DNA of 64,000 nt, from assembly GCA_041586735.1 (NCBI GenBank), contig JBFGZQ010000011.1, positions 59,102-123,101 on the forward strand. The letters run 5' to 3'. The notes under the pieces were generated by a model, which was given only the letters and a program-made list of their open reading frames with translations, made no database searches and was not told the DNA's origin. How positions within the stretch are numbered: position 1 is the stretch's first letter; each line of letters starts with the position of its first letter. The stretch is from Motiliproteus sp041586735. GTDB lineage: Bacteria; Pseudomonadota; Gammaproteobacteria; Pseudomonadales; Balneatricaceae. Made by a program: the position numbers and the translations under genes. Positions 8,471 through 17,353 of the stretch are shown here, in pieces.

Positions 8471-9853
8471 TTAGAGCGCATCCAGCGCTTCGGATAGTTT
8501 CTCGACGCCGATGATCTCCATCCCTTTGATCGGCTCTTTGGGCTGATTGCCTTTGGGGACGATGGCGCGCTTGAAGCCGTGTTTGGCGGCCTCGCGGATC
8601 CGTTCCTGGCCGCTGGGCACCGGACGGATCTCTCCCGACAGGCCCACTTCCCCAAATACCACCAGGTCTTGGGGTAAGGGACGATCACGAAAGCTGGAGA
8701 CGACCGCCAGCAACAGCGCCAGATCGGCGCTGGTTTCCAACACCTTGACGCCGCCCACGACATTAACGAACACATCCTGATCTCCGGTGTGCAGACCGCC
8801 ATGGCGATGCAGTACCGCCAGCAGCATCGCCAGGCGGTTGCCGTCGAGTCCCACGGCGATGCGGCGTGGATTGCTCATATGCGACTCATCGACGAGTGCC
8901 TGAATCTCCACCAGCATCGGCCGGGTACCCTCCCAGACCACCATTACCAGGGAGCCGGGGCTGGCTTGTTGGGTACGGTTGAGGAAGATGGCGCTGGGGT
9001 TTTTAACCTCTTTCAAGCCGCCTTCGAGCATCGCAAACACCCCCAGTTCGTTGACCGCCCCGAAGCGATTTTTTTGCCCACGCAGGGTGCGAAAACGACT
9101 GTCATTATCGCCCTCGAGCAGTAGCGAGCAGTCGATCATATGCTCCAGCACCTTGGGTCCTGCTAGCGATCCATCCTTGGTGACATGGCCGACCAGCAGC
9201 AACACGGTATGGGTCTGTTTGGCAAAGCGGGTCAGATAGGCGGCGCTTTCGCGCACCTGGGAGACGCTACCCGGTGCCGATTGGATATCGGCCATATGCA
9301 TCACCTGGATCGAGTCGATCACCATCACCTTGGGTCGGTGTTTGCTTGCGATCTGAATCAGCTGCTCGACCGAGGTTTCCGACAGCATCTTCAAGCGGTC
9401 GGTCGGCAGGCCCAGGCGTTGAGCCCGCAGTGCCACCTGCTGCAGCGATTCTTCACCGGTGACATAGAGTGCCTCATGGGTCCTGGCCAGGTCGCATAAT
9501 ACCTGCAGCAGCAGGGTGCTCTTGCCTGCACCGGGATTGCCGCCGATCAGAATCGCCGATCCCGGCACCAGGCCGCCGCCGAGCACCCGGTCGAGCTCGG
9601 CGCTGCCGGTACTGAAGCGTGGCAGGTCGGCCAGATTGACATCAGCCAGGCACTGAACTTCGGACTGCTTGCCGGCCGTCCCTGAGTAGCCAGAGAATCG
9701 TGGTGCATGAGTCGAGGCGCTGGTCGAGGCGCTGGCCGCTACCCGGAACTCGCTGAGACTGTTCCAGGCTTTACAGTCCGAGCATTGGCCCTGCCATTTG
9801 GGGTAGTCAGAGCCACAATCGTTGCAGACGTAAGCGGTTTTCTGTTTGGCCAT
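8471..9853 (-). CDS. radA: DNA repair protein RadA (Sms)
   Basis: 460 residues, full length. An N-terminal C4 zinc finger uses C10, C13, C24 and C27. Walker A GGNPGAGKST lies at 104-113, followed by the RadA-specific KNRFG motif and a C-terminal Lon-protease-like domain (about 290-450). RadA is a RecA-related branch-migration helicase for recombination intermediates. A Ser/Thr/Ala linker at about 40-48 is encoded by a duplicated 12-base unit at 9712-9735. It converges on the msh operon with a 57-base gap. Confidence 0.96.
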   Translation of the reverse strand: MAKQKTAYVCNDCGSDYPKWQGQCSDCKAWNSLSEFRVAASASTSASTHAPRFSGYSGTAGKQSEVQCLADVNLADLPRFSTGSAELDRVLGGGLVPGSAILIGGNPGAGKSTLLLQVLCDLARTHEALYVTGEESLQQVALRAQRLGLPTDRLKMLSETSVEQLIQIASKHRPKVMVIDSIQVMHMADIQSAPGSVSQVRESAAYLTRFAKQTHTVLLLVGHVTKDGSLAGPKVLEHMIDCSLLLEGDNDSRFRTLRGQKNRFGAVNELGVFAMLEGGLKEVKNPSAIFLNRTQQASPGSLVMVVWEGTRPMLVEIQALVDESHMSNPRRIAVGLDGNRLAMLLAVLHRHGGLHTGDQDVFVNVVGGVKVLETSADLALLLAVVSSFRDRPLPQDLVVFGEVGLSGEIRPVPSGQERIREAAKHGFKRAIVPKGNQPKEPIKGMEIIGVEKLSEALDAL

Positions 9854-10017
9854 TAGGCGGGTCCCGGGTATAAAGAGAGATCAATGGGGGGATGATAACA
9901 TGCGCGGTTTTACGTTAATCTAGCGGTCAGATTTGAGCACTTGTATAACCATATCGCCATAACAACATCTCTATAACCACACGCTATAACAACAATGCTG
10001 CACGGAGTACTGCGCTT

Positions 10018-11295
10018 ATGAAGCTTGAAACCCAGGTCATCCACGCTGGATATCACCCCGATCCTACCACCAAGGCGGTGGCGACGCCGATCTATCAGAC
10101 CACCTCGTACGCCTTCGATGATACCCAGCACGGCGCCGATCTGTTTAACCTCAAGGTCCAGGGCAATATCTATACCCGGATCATGAACCCGACCACCGCG
10201 GTGTTGGAGGAGCGGGTGGCAGCGCTCGAGGGTGGTATCGGTGCGTTGGCGGTCGCCTCGGGGATGGCCGCGATCACCTATGCGATCCAAACGATTGCCG
10301 AGGCGGGTGACAACATCGTCAGCATCAACAAGCTCTACGGCGGCACGTATAACCTGTTTGCGCACACCTTTCCCAAGCAGGGGATCGAGGTGCGGATGGC
10401 CGCCCATGATGACTTTGCCGCGCTGGAAGCGCTGATTGACGACCGTACTAAGGCGGTATTCTGCGAATCGATCGGTAACCCGCTGGGTAACGTAGTCGAT
10501 ATCGCCCAGTTGGCCGAGGTCGCGCATCGTCACGGCGTGCCGCTGATGGTCGATAACACCGTGGCCACCCCCTGTCTGCTACGGCCGTTCGAACACGGTG
10601 CCGATATCGTGATCCATTCGCTGACCAAATACATTGGGGGTCATGGTACCTCCATTGGTGGTGCGGTGGTCGACTCGGGCAACTTCCCCTGGGCGGAGCA
10701 CCCCGAGCGCTTCCCGGCGCTGAATCAGCCCGATCCCTCCTACCACGGGGTGGTGTATACCGAGGCACTGGGCGCTGCGGCTTTTATTGGGCGTTGCCGG
10801 GTGGTGCCGCTACGCAATATGGGCGCGGCTATCTCCCCCTTCAATGCGTTCCAGATTCTACAGGGTATCGAAACCCTGCCGCTGCGGATGGAGCGCCACT
10901 GTGATAACGCTATTAAGGTGGCGCAGTATCTATCGACCCATGCCCAGGTTGAATGGGTTAACTATGCCGGTCTTGCGGGTAACGAGGGCTATGAGCTGGC
11001 GCAGAAGTATGTTGGCGGGCGGCCGTCTGGCATTCTGACCTTCGGTGTGAAGGGGGGCGAAGAGGCGGGGGCGTGCTTTATCGATGCGCTACAGCTGATC
11101 ACCCGGTTGGTGAATATAGGCGATGCTAAGTCGCTGGCTTGTCACCCCGCGAGTACCACCCATCGGCAATTGGCGGGTGCGGAGCTGGCGGCCTCGGGTG
11201 TTAGCGAGGATATGGTGCGCTTATCGATCGGTATCGAACATATCGACGATATCCTGGCAGATATTGAGCAAGCCCTCGAGGCGGCTAAGGGCTAG
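10018..11295 (+). CDS. metY: O-acetyl/O-succinyl-homoserine sulfhydrylase, MetY-type
   Basis: 425 residues of the Cys/Met-metabolism PLP family. The Schiff-base lysine is K204 in HSLTKYIGGHG. The length, the insert ending LNQPDPSYHGVVYTEALG, and the C-terminal HPASTTHRQL are typical of the longer MetY branch rather than the about 395-residue MetB/MetZ branch. It makes homocysteine from acylated homoserine and sulfide. The partner acyltransferase metX and its activator metW are in this window at 47457 and 48647. I see no S-box-like structure in the 164 bases upstream; that stretch only has loose repeats of CTATAAC. Confidence 0.92.
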   Translation: MKLETQVIHAGYHPDPTTKAVATPIYQTTSYAFDDTQHGADLFNLKVQGNIYTRIMNPTTAVLEERVAALEGGIGALAVASGMAAITYAIQTIAEAGDNIVSINKLYGGTYNLFAHTFPKQGIEVRMAAHDDFAALEALIDDRTKAVFCESIGNPLGNVVDIAQLAEVAHRHGVPLMVDNTVATPCLLRPFEHGADIVIHSLTKYIGGHGTSIGGAVVDSGNFPWAEHPERFPALNQPDPSYHGVVYTEALGAAAFIGRCRVVPLRNMGAAISPFNAFQILQGIETLPLRMERHCDNAIKVAQYLSTHAQVEWVNYAGLAGNEGYELAQKYVGGRPSGILTFGVKGGEEAGACFIDALQLITRLVNIGDAKSLACHPASTTHRQLAGAELAASGVSEDMVRLSIGIEHIDDILADIEQALEAAKG

Positions 11296-11394
11296 GGTTG
11301 CTGGCGCTCGGCTCTGCAGTCCTGGCGACTCGCGGAGGTCGCCTATAGATCGCTCAGAAGATCGCTCAGACGGTCGGTAAAAGATAGACCAGAT

Positions 11395-11440
11395 AAAAAA
11401 AGGGCTTCCGTGGCTGATTAGCAGCGGAAGCCCTTTTTCG
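11395..11440. terminator. bidirectional Rho-independent terminator
   Basis: A 9-bp perfect stem, GGGCTTCCG (11402-11410) with CGGAAGCCC (11425-11433), is flanked by A and T runs on both sides. It lies between the convergent metY and malic enzyme genes and can serve both. Confidence 0.9.
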
Positions 11441-11480
11441 TTAGACCGCGGTGGTTAGGCCGCGAGTGTCAAGATCAGGA

Positions 11481-12764
11481 TTACAGCAGATCGTCCAGCG
11501 ATTGGATCGGGTAGTGGGCGGGAATCGGTAGCCGTGCCACGCCGATATCGACTGCCGCCTGAGCAACCGCCATGGAGACCTTGCCCAGCAGGCGAGGGTC
11601 GTTGGCTTTTGGGATGATGTACTCCGGGCCAAAGCTCAGTTCTGTGAGGTTGAAGGATTTGAGCACCTCTGCGGGTACCGGCTCTTTCGCCAGTTCGGCG
11701 ATCGCGTATACCGCGGCCATTTTCATCTCGTGGGTGATGTGGCGCGAACGCACATCCATGGCACCGCGGAAGATGTAAGGGAAGCAGAGTACGTTGTTCA
11801 CCTGGTTGGGGTAGTCGGAACGCCCGGTCGCCATGATCACATCATTGCGGGTGGCATGCGCCAGCTCAGGACGAATCTCAGGATTCGGATTGGCACAGGC
11901 GAACACGATAGGGTTCGGCGCCATGGTCTTCAGCATCTCGGGGGATAGCTGGTCAGAACCTGCCAAGCCCAGGAATACGTCGGCGCCATCAATTGCATCT
12001 GCCAGGGTCCGGGCATCGGTCTGAATAGCTGCAAACATCGCTTTTTCAGGGGTCAGGTCGCCGCGACCATCATGGATCACGCCGCGACGGTCGACGGCGA
12101 TGATGTTATGGCGACGAACTCCGGCGGTGATCATCAGCCGCAGGCAGGCGGTGGCGGCAGCCCCTGCGCCTAAGCAGACGATCTTAACGGTATCGATATC
12201 TTTGCCCGCCAGCTCGATGGCGTTGAGCAGGCCTGCGGTCGTGACGATGGCGGTGCCATGCTGGTCATCGTGGAATACCGGGATATCGAGACGTTCGATC
12301 AGCTGGCGCTCGATCTCGAAGCACTCGGGTGCCTTGATATCTTCAAGGTTGATGCCACCGAAGGTACAGGCGATACGGGCTACGGTATCGATAAAGGCCT
12401 GTGGACTTTCATTTTCGACTTCGATATCGATCGAATCAAGACCGGCGAAACGCTTGAACAACAGCGCCTTGCCTTCCATAACCGGCTTAGACGCCAACGC
12501 GCCCAGATTGCCCAGACCCAGAATGGCGGAGCCGTTGGAGATCACCGCAACCAGATTGCCCTTACCGGTGTATTTGTAAGCATCATCAGGATTTTCGGCA
12601 ATCGCCAGAACTGGTGCGGCCACGCCCGGGCTGTAGGCCAGGCTCAGATCGTCAGCGGTATTAGCTGGTTTGGTAAGCGCAATGCCGATTTTTCCGGGCT
12701 TGGGGAACTGATGGTAGTCCAGAGCGCGTTTTTTAAGATCTTTATCGGGCATGATTGCATCCAT
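11481..12764 (-). CDS. malic enzyme (MaeB-type core, no phosphotransacetylase domain)
   Basis: 427 residues from the first ATG; a second ATG four codons in (12752), preceded by GGAT, is equally plausible. Decarboxylates malate to pyruvate, yielding NAD(P)H. Conserved parts are YSPGVAAP, YTGKGNLVAVISNGSAILGLGNLG, the acid-rich metal site FGGINLEDIKAPECFEIE, HDDQHGTAIV, and a GAGAAATACL nucleotide fold. It ends after the NAD-binding domain, so unlike E. coli MaeB it lacks the PTA domain; the same short form precedes rpmE-priA in Pseudomonas. A nested hairpin lies in its 5' region. Confidence 0.93.
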   Translation of the reverse strand: MDAIMPDKDLKKRALDYHQFPKPGKIGIALTKPANTADDLSLAYSPGVAAPVLAIAENPDDAYKYTGKGNLVAVISNGSAILGLGNLGALASKPVMEGKALLFKRFAGLDSIDIEVENESPQAFIDTVARIACTFGGINLEDIKAPECFEIERQLIERLDIPVFHDDQHGTAIVTTAGLLNAIELAGKDIDTVKIVCLGAGAAATACLRLMITAGVRRHNIIAVDRRGVIHDGRGDLTPEKAMFAAIQTDARTLADAIDGADVFLGLAGSDQLSPEMLKTMAPNPIVFACANPNPEIRPELAHATRNDVIMATGRSDYPNQVNNVLCFPYIFRGAMDVRSRHITHEMKMAAVYAIAELAKEPVPAEVLKSFNLTELSFGPEYIIPKANDPRLLGKVSMAVAQAAVDIGVARLPIPAHYPIQSLDDLL

Positions 12765-12890
12765 AGGTCACGTTAAAGGCGTGCGAGCATATCCGAAAGG
12801 CATAGATCTCTCAAGTTGTTATTCGGTTCTAGCCCTTGCGATACAAGGGTTTGAGATCTTAGGAGGAACACCTAAGTACCTTGAAGATTG

Positions 12891-13787
12891 TCAACAATAG
12901 GGGTTGCAAAGCTGGATGTTGTCGAGATGGTTTACCTTCAGCATAAAAGGTAAGAATCCGCGTTTTTTCTGGCTTTGGCTGAGCTCCCTGGCGATCAACC
13001 AGCCGCGTACCTCTATTTTTCTGCCCCGCAGATCGTCAGACGATACCCGCGCAAGCTGTGCCAGGATGTCCGCCTGCAGGGGGAGGTATAATCTGTCGTT
13101 CAGTTCCAGGTAAGGGTTCTTTGCTTGGGTGCCTGTCCGACTGATCTCTCCCTGGTAACGTCCAAAGCCGCCGCTATGGCGCCCCAGGGTGCTGGCATGT
13201 ACGGGTTGATACCGGGGTTCTGCCCAGACCCCTAACTTGGCTTGGCGGGCAACAGCCTCAGCCTGATTGAGGCAGTCACGCAGGGCGAGGTTGGGCGGGA
13301 TGCTGATAGCAAAGCCCAGTCCCTGTTTAAGCAGCTCCGCCTCGAGGCTGCGACCGTTGGCCAGGAACAGGTGTCCGAGAACGCGGCCGTAGTGATCTTG
13401 GGGTTGGCTGCCGAGCTGCAGTAATAGCGGTGTTTGGCCGTTAACCAGCTGTCTGGCTGTTGCTGTTGCCTGCCGTGCCAGGGGTTGGTCGGGTTGACCA
13501 TCACGGCCAAGCTCGGGGGTGTTGATGCCGATCAGCCGAACTTTGCGGCCATCTTGCAGCAGCAGGGTGTCACCATCATAGACATTGCGAATCGCGACGG
13601 TTTGAGGGTTGGCAGGGGGCGGGCAGTCGCCGGCAAACGCATGATTGTTTAAAAAATCAGGGTTTAAAAAAGACGGGTTTAAAAAAGCAGTACTAAGAAA
13701 AGTGCTATGAACAGCGGCGCTACTAAAAATCGGGAGGCCAAAAATAATAAAGGCGCTAATACTCAGCGCCTTTAAGATGTACCGCAT
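12891..13787 (-). CDS. secreted thermonuclease-like (SNase-fold) protein
   Basis: 298 residues from the ATG at 13787; an upstream in-frame ATG at 13823 would overlap rpmE and put charged residues before the signal peptide. MRYILKALSISAFIIFGLPIF is a signal sequence. A short repeat of FLNP-type units follows (DNA repeat 13647-13706). The staphylococcal-nuclease core includes NVYDGDTLLLQDG and RLIGINTPELG, which carry acidic metal ligands and a catalytic-type Arg, then DHYGRVLGHLF. The C-terminal half is a second OB-like region of unknown role. A nuclease of this type sits beside rpmE in Pseudomonas too. Probably a periplasmic or exported DNA/RNA hydrolase. Confidence 0.82.
   Translation of the reverse strand: MRYILKALSISAFIIFGLPIFSSAAVHSTFLSTAFLNPSFLNPDFLNNHAFAGDCPPPANPQTVAIRNVYDGDTLLLQDGRKVRLIGINTPELGRDGQPDQPLARQATATARQLVNGQTPLLLQLGSQPQDHYGRVLGHLFLANGRSLEAELLKQGLGFAISIPPNLALRDCLNQAEAVARQAKLGVWAEPRYQPVHASTLGRHSGGFGRYQGEISRTGTQAKNPYLELNDRLYLPLQADILAQLARVSSDDLRGRKIEVRGWLIARELSQSQKKRGFLPFMLKVNHLDNIQLCNPYC
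13647..13706. repeat. 15-bp tandem repeat inside the nuclease gene
   Basis: Three close copies of a 15-base unit (GTTTAAAAAANNNGG on the plus strand; 13647-13661, 13662-13676, 13677-13691) and one decayed copy to 13706. On the coding strand it spells FLNP-type pentapeptides just after the signal peptide. The period keeps the reading frame. Confidence 0.8.
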
Positions 13788-13800
13788 GTGGGGGCTGTAA

Positions 13801-14013
13801 CTACTTAGTCGTCCGGCCGCCAAAACGCTTGTTGAAGCGATCGATACGACCCGCAGTATCTACAACTTTCTGCTTGCCGGTGTAGAACGGATGGCAAGCA
13901 CCACAGACGTCAAGGTGCATATCACTGCCCCGAGTAGAGTTGGTCTTGACGACATTACCGCAGCTGCAAGACGCGGTCATGGGTGTGTATTTAGGATGGA
14001 TATCGGACTGCAT
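13801..14013 (-). CDS. rpmE: ribosomal protein bL31 (zinc-binding form)
   Basis: 70 residues, a complete bL31 of the C+ type: zinc ligands C16, C18, C37 and C40 are all present (CSCGN and CGACHPF). Ends FNKRFGGRTTK. A hairpin (14045-14064) lies in its probable 5' untranslated region. The nuclease gene follows after 13 bases and may be cotranscribed. Confidence 0.97.
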   Translation of the reverse strand: MQSDIHPKYTPMTASCSCGNVVKTNSTRGSDMHLDVCGACHPFYTGKQKVVDTAGRIDRFNKRFGGRTTK

Positions 14014-14341
14014 GGGATCAACCTCAGAGTTTTAAAGTGCCGCCATCCAGGTTTTTCACTGGATACCGCACATTCTGTAGCAGTACGAAAAATGTACACT
14101 ACAACCAGGCGGCGGATCTTACACCAGCAGCAGCGGGTTGCGCAAGGTGTAATCCTGTTAGTGTTAGCCCAAAGCGATAATGTCCCCTCTGCCCCAGGCT
14201 AAAATGCCGCCGTCAGCCCGCTGTTGGCGCGGCTCTAAGGCCGTTCGCGCTATGACCCAGGGGCTGTTACTAGGTTCCTTAGTACGGGAGAGTTGCTACA
14301 AGAGTTGCTACAATAGCGGCTCCTATCAGGAGAATCTCTGC
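14014..14341. other. divergent intergenic region rpmE/priA
   Basis: 328 bases with no gene. It holds a 6-bp hairpin with 8-base loop (ATCCAG 14045-14050, CTGGAT 14059-14064) in the rpmE leader, and a 12-base direct repeat (GAGTTGCTACAA) around 14290-14313 just before priA. No clear consensus promoter was recognised for either gene. Confidence 0.6.
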
Positions 14342-16546
14342 ATGACCCTATCCGGTCGGCTGTTGCGAGTCGCACTACCCTCCCCGCTACGGCGTTTTTT
14401 CGACTATCTGCCACCCTCTGACAGCCAGGGCTTGCTGCCGGGTCAGCGCCTCCGAGTGCCCTTTGGTAGGCGTGAGTTGGTGGGGATGTTAGTACAGCGG
14501 GTTGAGCAGACGGATGTCCCGGAGGCCAAGCTAAAACAGGTCCTGGTCTGTCTGGATGCGCAGCCGTTATTACCGTCGCCGTTGTTGCAACTGGCGCTCT
14601 GGTCGGCGCGCTATTATCTGCACCCGCCTGGCGATGTCCTGGCGGCCTTCTTGCCGGTGTTGCTGCGCCAGGGTGAGGCGGCGGAGTTTCGCAGCGAGCA
14701 TTGCTGGATGGTCAACCCGGGTATCGACCCCGAACAGCTGCGCTCGGCCCCTCGGCAATATCAGCTGTTACAGCTGCTGCTCCAGCATCCGCACGGCCTG
14801 GCTGACGAGGCGTTGCGTGCTCAGGGTTTTGCCAGTGGTCTGGTGCGGGCGTTGCTAGAGCGTGGGTTGATTCATAAGGTTGAGCGCCAGCCGCAGCGTC
14901 AACCTTACGCCAGCGATGATCTGCTGCGCCAGAGTCCGTTGACCCTCAATACTGAGCAGCAGCGGGCCCTTGATGCCATTGTCGAGGATCTTGAGGGGTA
15001 TCATTGTCTGCTGTTGCAGGGGGTCACCGGCAGCGGTAAAACCGAGGTCTATCTGCAGGCGATCGCCGCGGTGCTCGCGGCCGATAAGCAGGCCTTGGTG
15101 CTGGTGCCGGAGATCGGCTTAACGCCGCAGACCGTCAGCCGCTTTAAGCAGCGTTTCAAGGTGCCGGTGGTCGCCCTGCACTCGGGTCTGAATGATCGCG
15201 AGCGCCTCGATGGCTGGTTACAGGCCAGCCGCGGGTTGGCGGGCATTGTGATTGGCACCCGCTCAGCGGTGCTCACTCCGCTGGCGCGGCCCGGCATTAT
15301 CGTCGTCGATGAGGAGCACGATGGCTCCTTTAAGCAGCACGAGGGGTTTCGTTACTCGGCCCGGGACCTGGCGGTGATGCGAGCGCAGCGCGAAGCGATC
15401 CCCATCCTGCTGGGCAGTGCGACCCCGTCACTGGAGAGCCTGCATAACGCCTTGGCGGGTCGGTACCGCTGGCTGAGGCTAGAGCAGCGTGCCGGTGGGG
15501 CTCTCGCGCCCGACTTCGAGTTGCTGGATATTCGTCACCTGTCGCTGACCGATGGTTTATCGGTGCCGCTGATCGAACGGATCCGCCTGCACCTGCAGCG
15601 CGGCGAGCAGGTGCTGGTGTTTCTTAACCGCCGCGGTTTTTCACCCAGCCTGATGTGTCATGACTGTGGCTGGATCGCCGATTGTCCGCAGTGTGATGCC
15701 CACTTCACCCTGCACCGGTCTCCGCCGCGGTTGCACTGCCATCACTGTGACAACCAGGCAGCGGTACAGCTGCGTTGTGGTCAGTGTCAAAGCGCCAGCC
15801 TCAACCCCATGGGTGCCGGTACCGAGCGCACCGAAGCCACCCTGCAGCGCTTGTTTAGCGATTACCCGGTGTTGCGAGTGGATCGTGACAGCACCCAGCG
15901 CAAGCACGCCCTGCAGCAGATCATCGACAGGGTCCAAGAAGGCGGCCCCTGTATTCTGGTGGGCACCCAGATACTGGCCAAAGGTCACCATTTTCCTCGG
16001 GTCACCCTGGTGGCGATTCTCGATGCGGATAGCGGGCTGTTCAGTGCCGATTTTCGCGGCATGGAAAAAACCGCGCAGTTGATCCTGCAGGTGGCGGGTC
16101 GCTCAGGAAGGGCCGAGCACCCCGGGCATGTGCTGATGCAGACCCACAATAGCGATCATCCGCGGTTGCGTAGTTTGATCGATAAGGGCTATAGCGACTT
16201 CGCCCGTCAGGAGTTGCTGGAGCGCCGTCAGGGTGGCTTACCGCCATTTAGCCATCTGGCCATGCTGCGCGCCGAAGCCCTTTCCGCAGGCCGTGCCGAA
16301 GCTTTTTTGCAGTTGCTGCGCGAGCTGGTTGAACAGCATGACTGGCCGCAGGTCAGCTGGCTGGGGCCGCTGCCCTCACCGATGGAGCGCCGGGCCGGGC
16401 GCTTTCGGGCGCAGCTGTTATTTGAGAGCCACGAGCGTAAAGCACTGCATCAGTTGCTGCGGTGGCTAACTCAGGTGCTGGAAGGATTGCCGCAGGCGCG
16501 CAAGGTGCGCTGGTCGCTGGATGTGGATCCGCTGGATATGCATTGA
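14342..16546 (+). CDS. priA: primosomal protein N' (replication restart helicase PriA)
   Basis: 734 residues from the ATG at 14342, which has AGGAGA just upstream; the frame is open back to 14180 but the extra 54 codons are not PriA-like. N-terminal 3'-DNA-binding domain (LPSPLRRFFDYLPP), Walker A GVTGSGKT (227-234), DEEH box (323-326), and a cysteine-rich zinc insert at about 439-483 (CHDCGW, CPQC, CHHC, CGQC). PriA reloads DnaB at stalled forks. argS, which follows priA in Pseudomonas, is absent here. Confidence 0.97.
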   Translation: MTLSGRLLRVALPSPLRRFFDYLPPSDSQGLLPGQRLRVPFGRRELVGMLVQRVEQTDVPEAKLKQVLVCLDAQPLLPSPLLQLALWSARYYLHPPGDVLAAFLPVLLRQGEAAEFRSEHCWMVNPGIDPEQLRSAPRQYQLLQLLLQHPHGLADEALRAQGFASGLVRALLERGLIHKVERQPQRQPYASDDLLRQSPLTLNTEQQRALDAIVEDLEGYHCLLLQGVTGSGKTEVYLQAIAAVLAADKQALVLVPEIGLTPQTVSRFKQRFKVPVVALHSGLNDRERLDGWLQASRGLAGIVIGTRSAVLTPLARPGIIVVDEEHDGSFKQHEGFRYSARDLAVMRAQREAIPILLGSATPSLESLHNALAGRYRWLRLEQRAGGALAPDFELLDIRHLSLTDGLSVPLIERIRLHLQRGEQVLVFLNRRGFSPSLMCHDCGWIADCPQCDAHFTLHRSPPRLHCHHCDNQAAVQLRCGQCQSASLNPMGAGTERTEATLQRLFSDYPVLRVDRDSTQRKHALQQIIDRVQEGGPCILVGTQILAKGHHFPRVTLVAILDADSGLFSADFRGMEKTAQLILQVAGRSGRAEHPGHVLMQTHNSDHPRLRSLIDKGYSDFARQELLERRQGGLPPFSHLAMLRAEALSAGRAEAFLQLLRELVEQHDWPQVSWLGPLPSPMERRAGRFRAQLLFESHERKALHQLLRWLTQVLEGLPQARKVRWSLDVDPLDMH

Positions 16547-16638
16547 GCGCCTGCCTGTGCTGCCTTGGGTTGGAAGTGCCGGCCTTTCGGTGGATAATGG
16601 CGACTTCTCTCATCGCCAACAACCTATTGCTGTTTACT

Positions 16639-17226
16639 ATGGCTCAGGATTACGCAAAGCGTTCTAGTGCTGCCCGACGTCCGGCAGCCCATAAAAACTC
16701 GCCCCCGCCCCCGCCCCCCTCTAAGCGGCCACTGTGGCTGGCGTTGCTGGTGCTGGTGCTGGTCTCAGCGCTGAGTTCGGGTCTCTACCTGCTCAGCGGC
16801 GTAGGCCCAGATCCTCAGGCCACGCAGCAGAGTGTGCAGCAGCTACCGGCTAAGCCTGCGGTACCGGTAAGCCCCCGGGCGGCCGAGAAACCAGACCCTG
16901 AGTATAATTTTTACAAGCTGCTGCCCAAGAGTGAGGTGATTCCTGCGCAGGTCGAGGCGTATAAATCGACGCCCAAATCGGCGGCCGATTACAGCAACCA
17001 CCTGCTGCAGGCCGGATCCTTCAAGCAGCAGACGGATGCCGATAGCCTGAGGGCCAAACTGTTGTTAAGCGGGATGCCCAACGTCACCACCAGCAAGGTG
17101 GTGTCGTCCAGTGGCACCGTCTGGTACCGGGTCAGAATCGGTCCTTTCACGTCTCGCTCTAAGCTCAATAAGGCTTACGATCAGCTGGTGCGGATGAATC
17201 TGCAGCCGCTGCAGGTCACCCTTTAA
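16639..17226 (+). CDS. FtsN-like SPOR-domain protein
   Basis: 195 residues from the ATG at 16639; the open frame extends upstream but that part overlaps priA and lacks the expected topology. Short basic cytoplasmic N terminus (MAQDYAKRSSAARR), a proline run, one membrane helix at about 31-53, a linker, and a C-terminal SPOR domain (about 118-195: YLLQAGSF-like, then WYRVRIGPF). SPOR domains bind denuded septal peptidoglycan. Position before hslVU matches the divisome FtsN-like gene of Pseudomonas. Name not assigned because FtsN sequence is poorly conserved. Confidence 0.8.
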   Translation: MAQDYAKRSSAARRPAAHKNSPPPPPPSKRPLWLALLVLVLVSALSSGLYLLSGVGPDPQATQQSVQQLPAKPAVPVSPRAAEKPDPEYNFYKLLPKSEVIPAQVEAYKSTPKSAADYSNHLLQAGSFKQQTDADSLRAKLLLSGMPNVTTSKVVSSSGTVWYRVRIGPFTSRSKLNKAYDQLVRMNLQPLQVTL

Positions 17227-17259
17227 ATGCAGGTACCGAGCCCGCTACGACGATCTCGT

Positions 17260-17288
17260 GGTTGAAATTCGGGATTTTGTAGCCATAT
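17260..17288 (+). promoter_or_regulatory. candidate heat-shock (sigma-32) promoter for hslVU
   Basis: GGTTGAAA (17260-17267), a 13-base gap and AGCCATAT (17281-17288) approximate the sigma-32 pattern CTTGAAA-N13-CCCCATNT. It lies 65 bases before hslV. hslVU belongs to the heat-shock regulon in enterobacteria, so the match is plausible although the -10 half is imperfect. Confidence 0.45.
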
Positions 17289-17353
17289 TGGTGTGATCGA
17301 CTCACCTTGGTGCGGCGCTCATCGACCGCCGCGCCACTATTTAAGGCGTTATT

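Noticed and set aside
9854..10017. A methionine/SAM riboswitch before metY
   Set aside because: No conserved stem arrangement or terminator was seen; only loose CTATAAC repeats.
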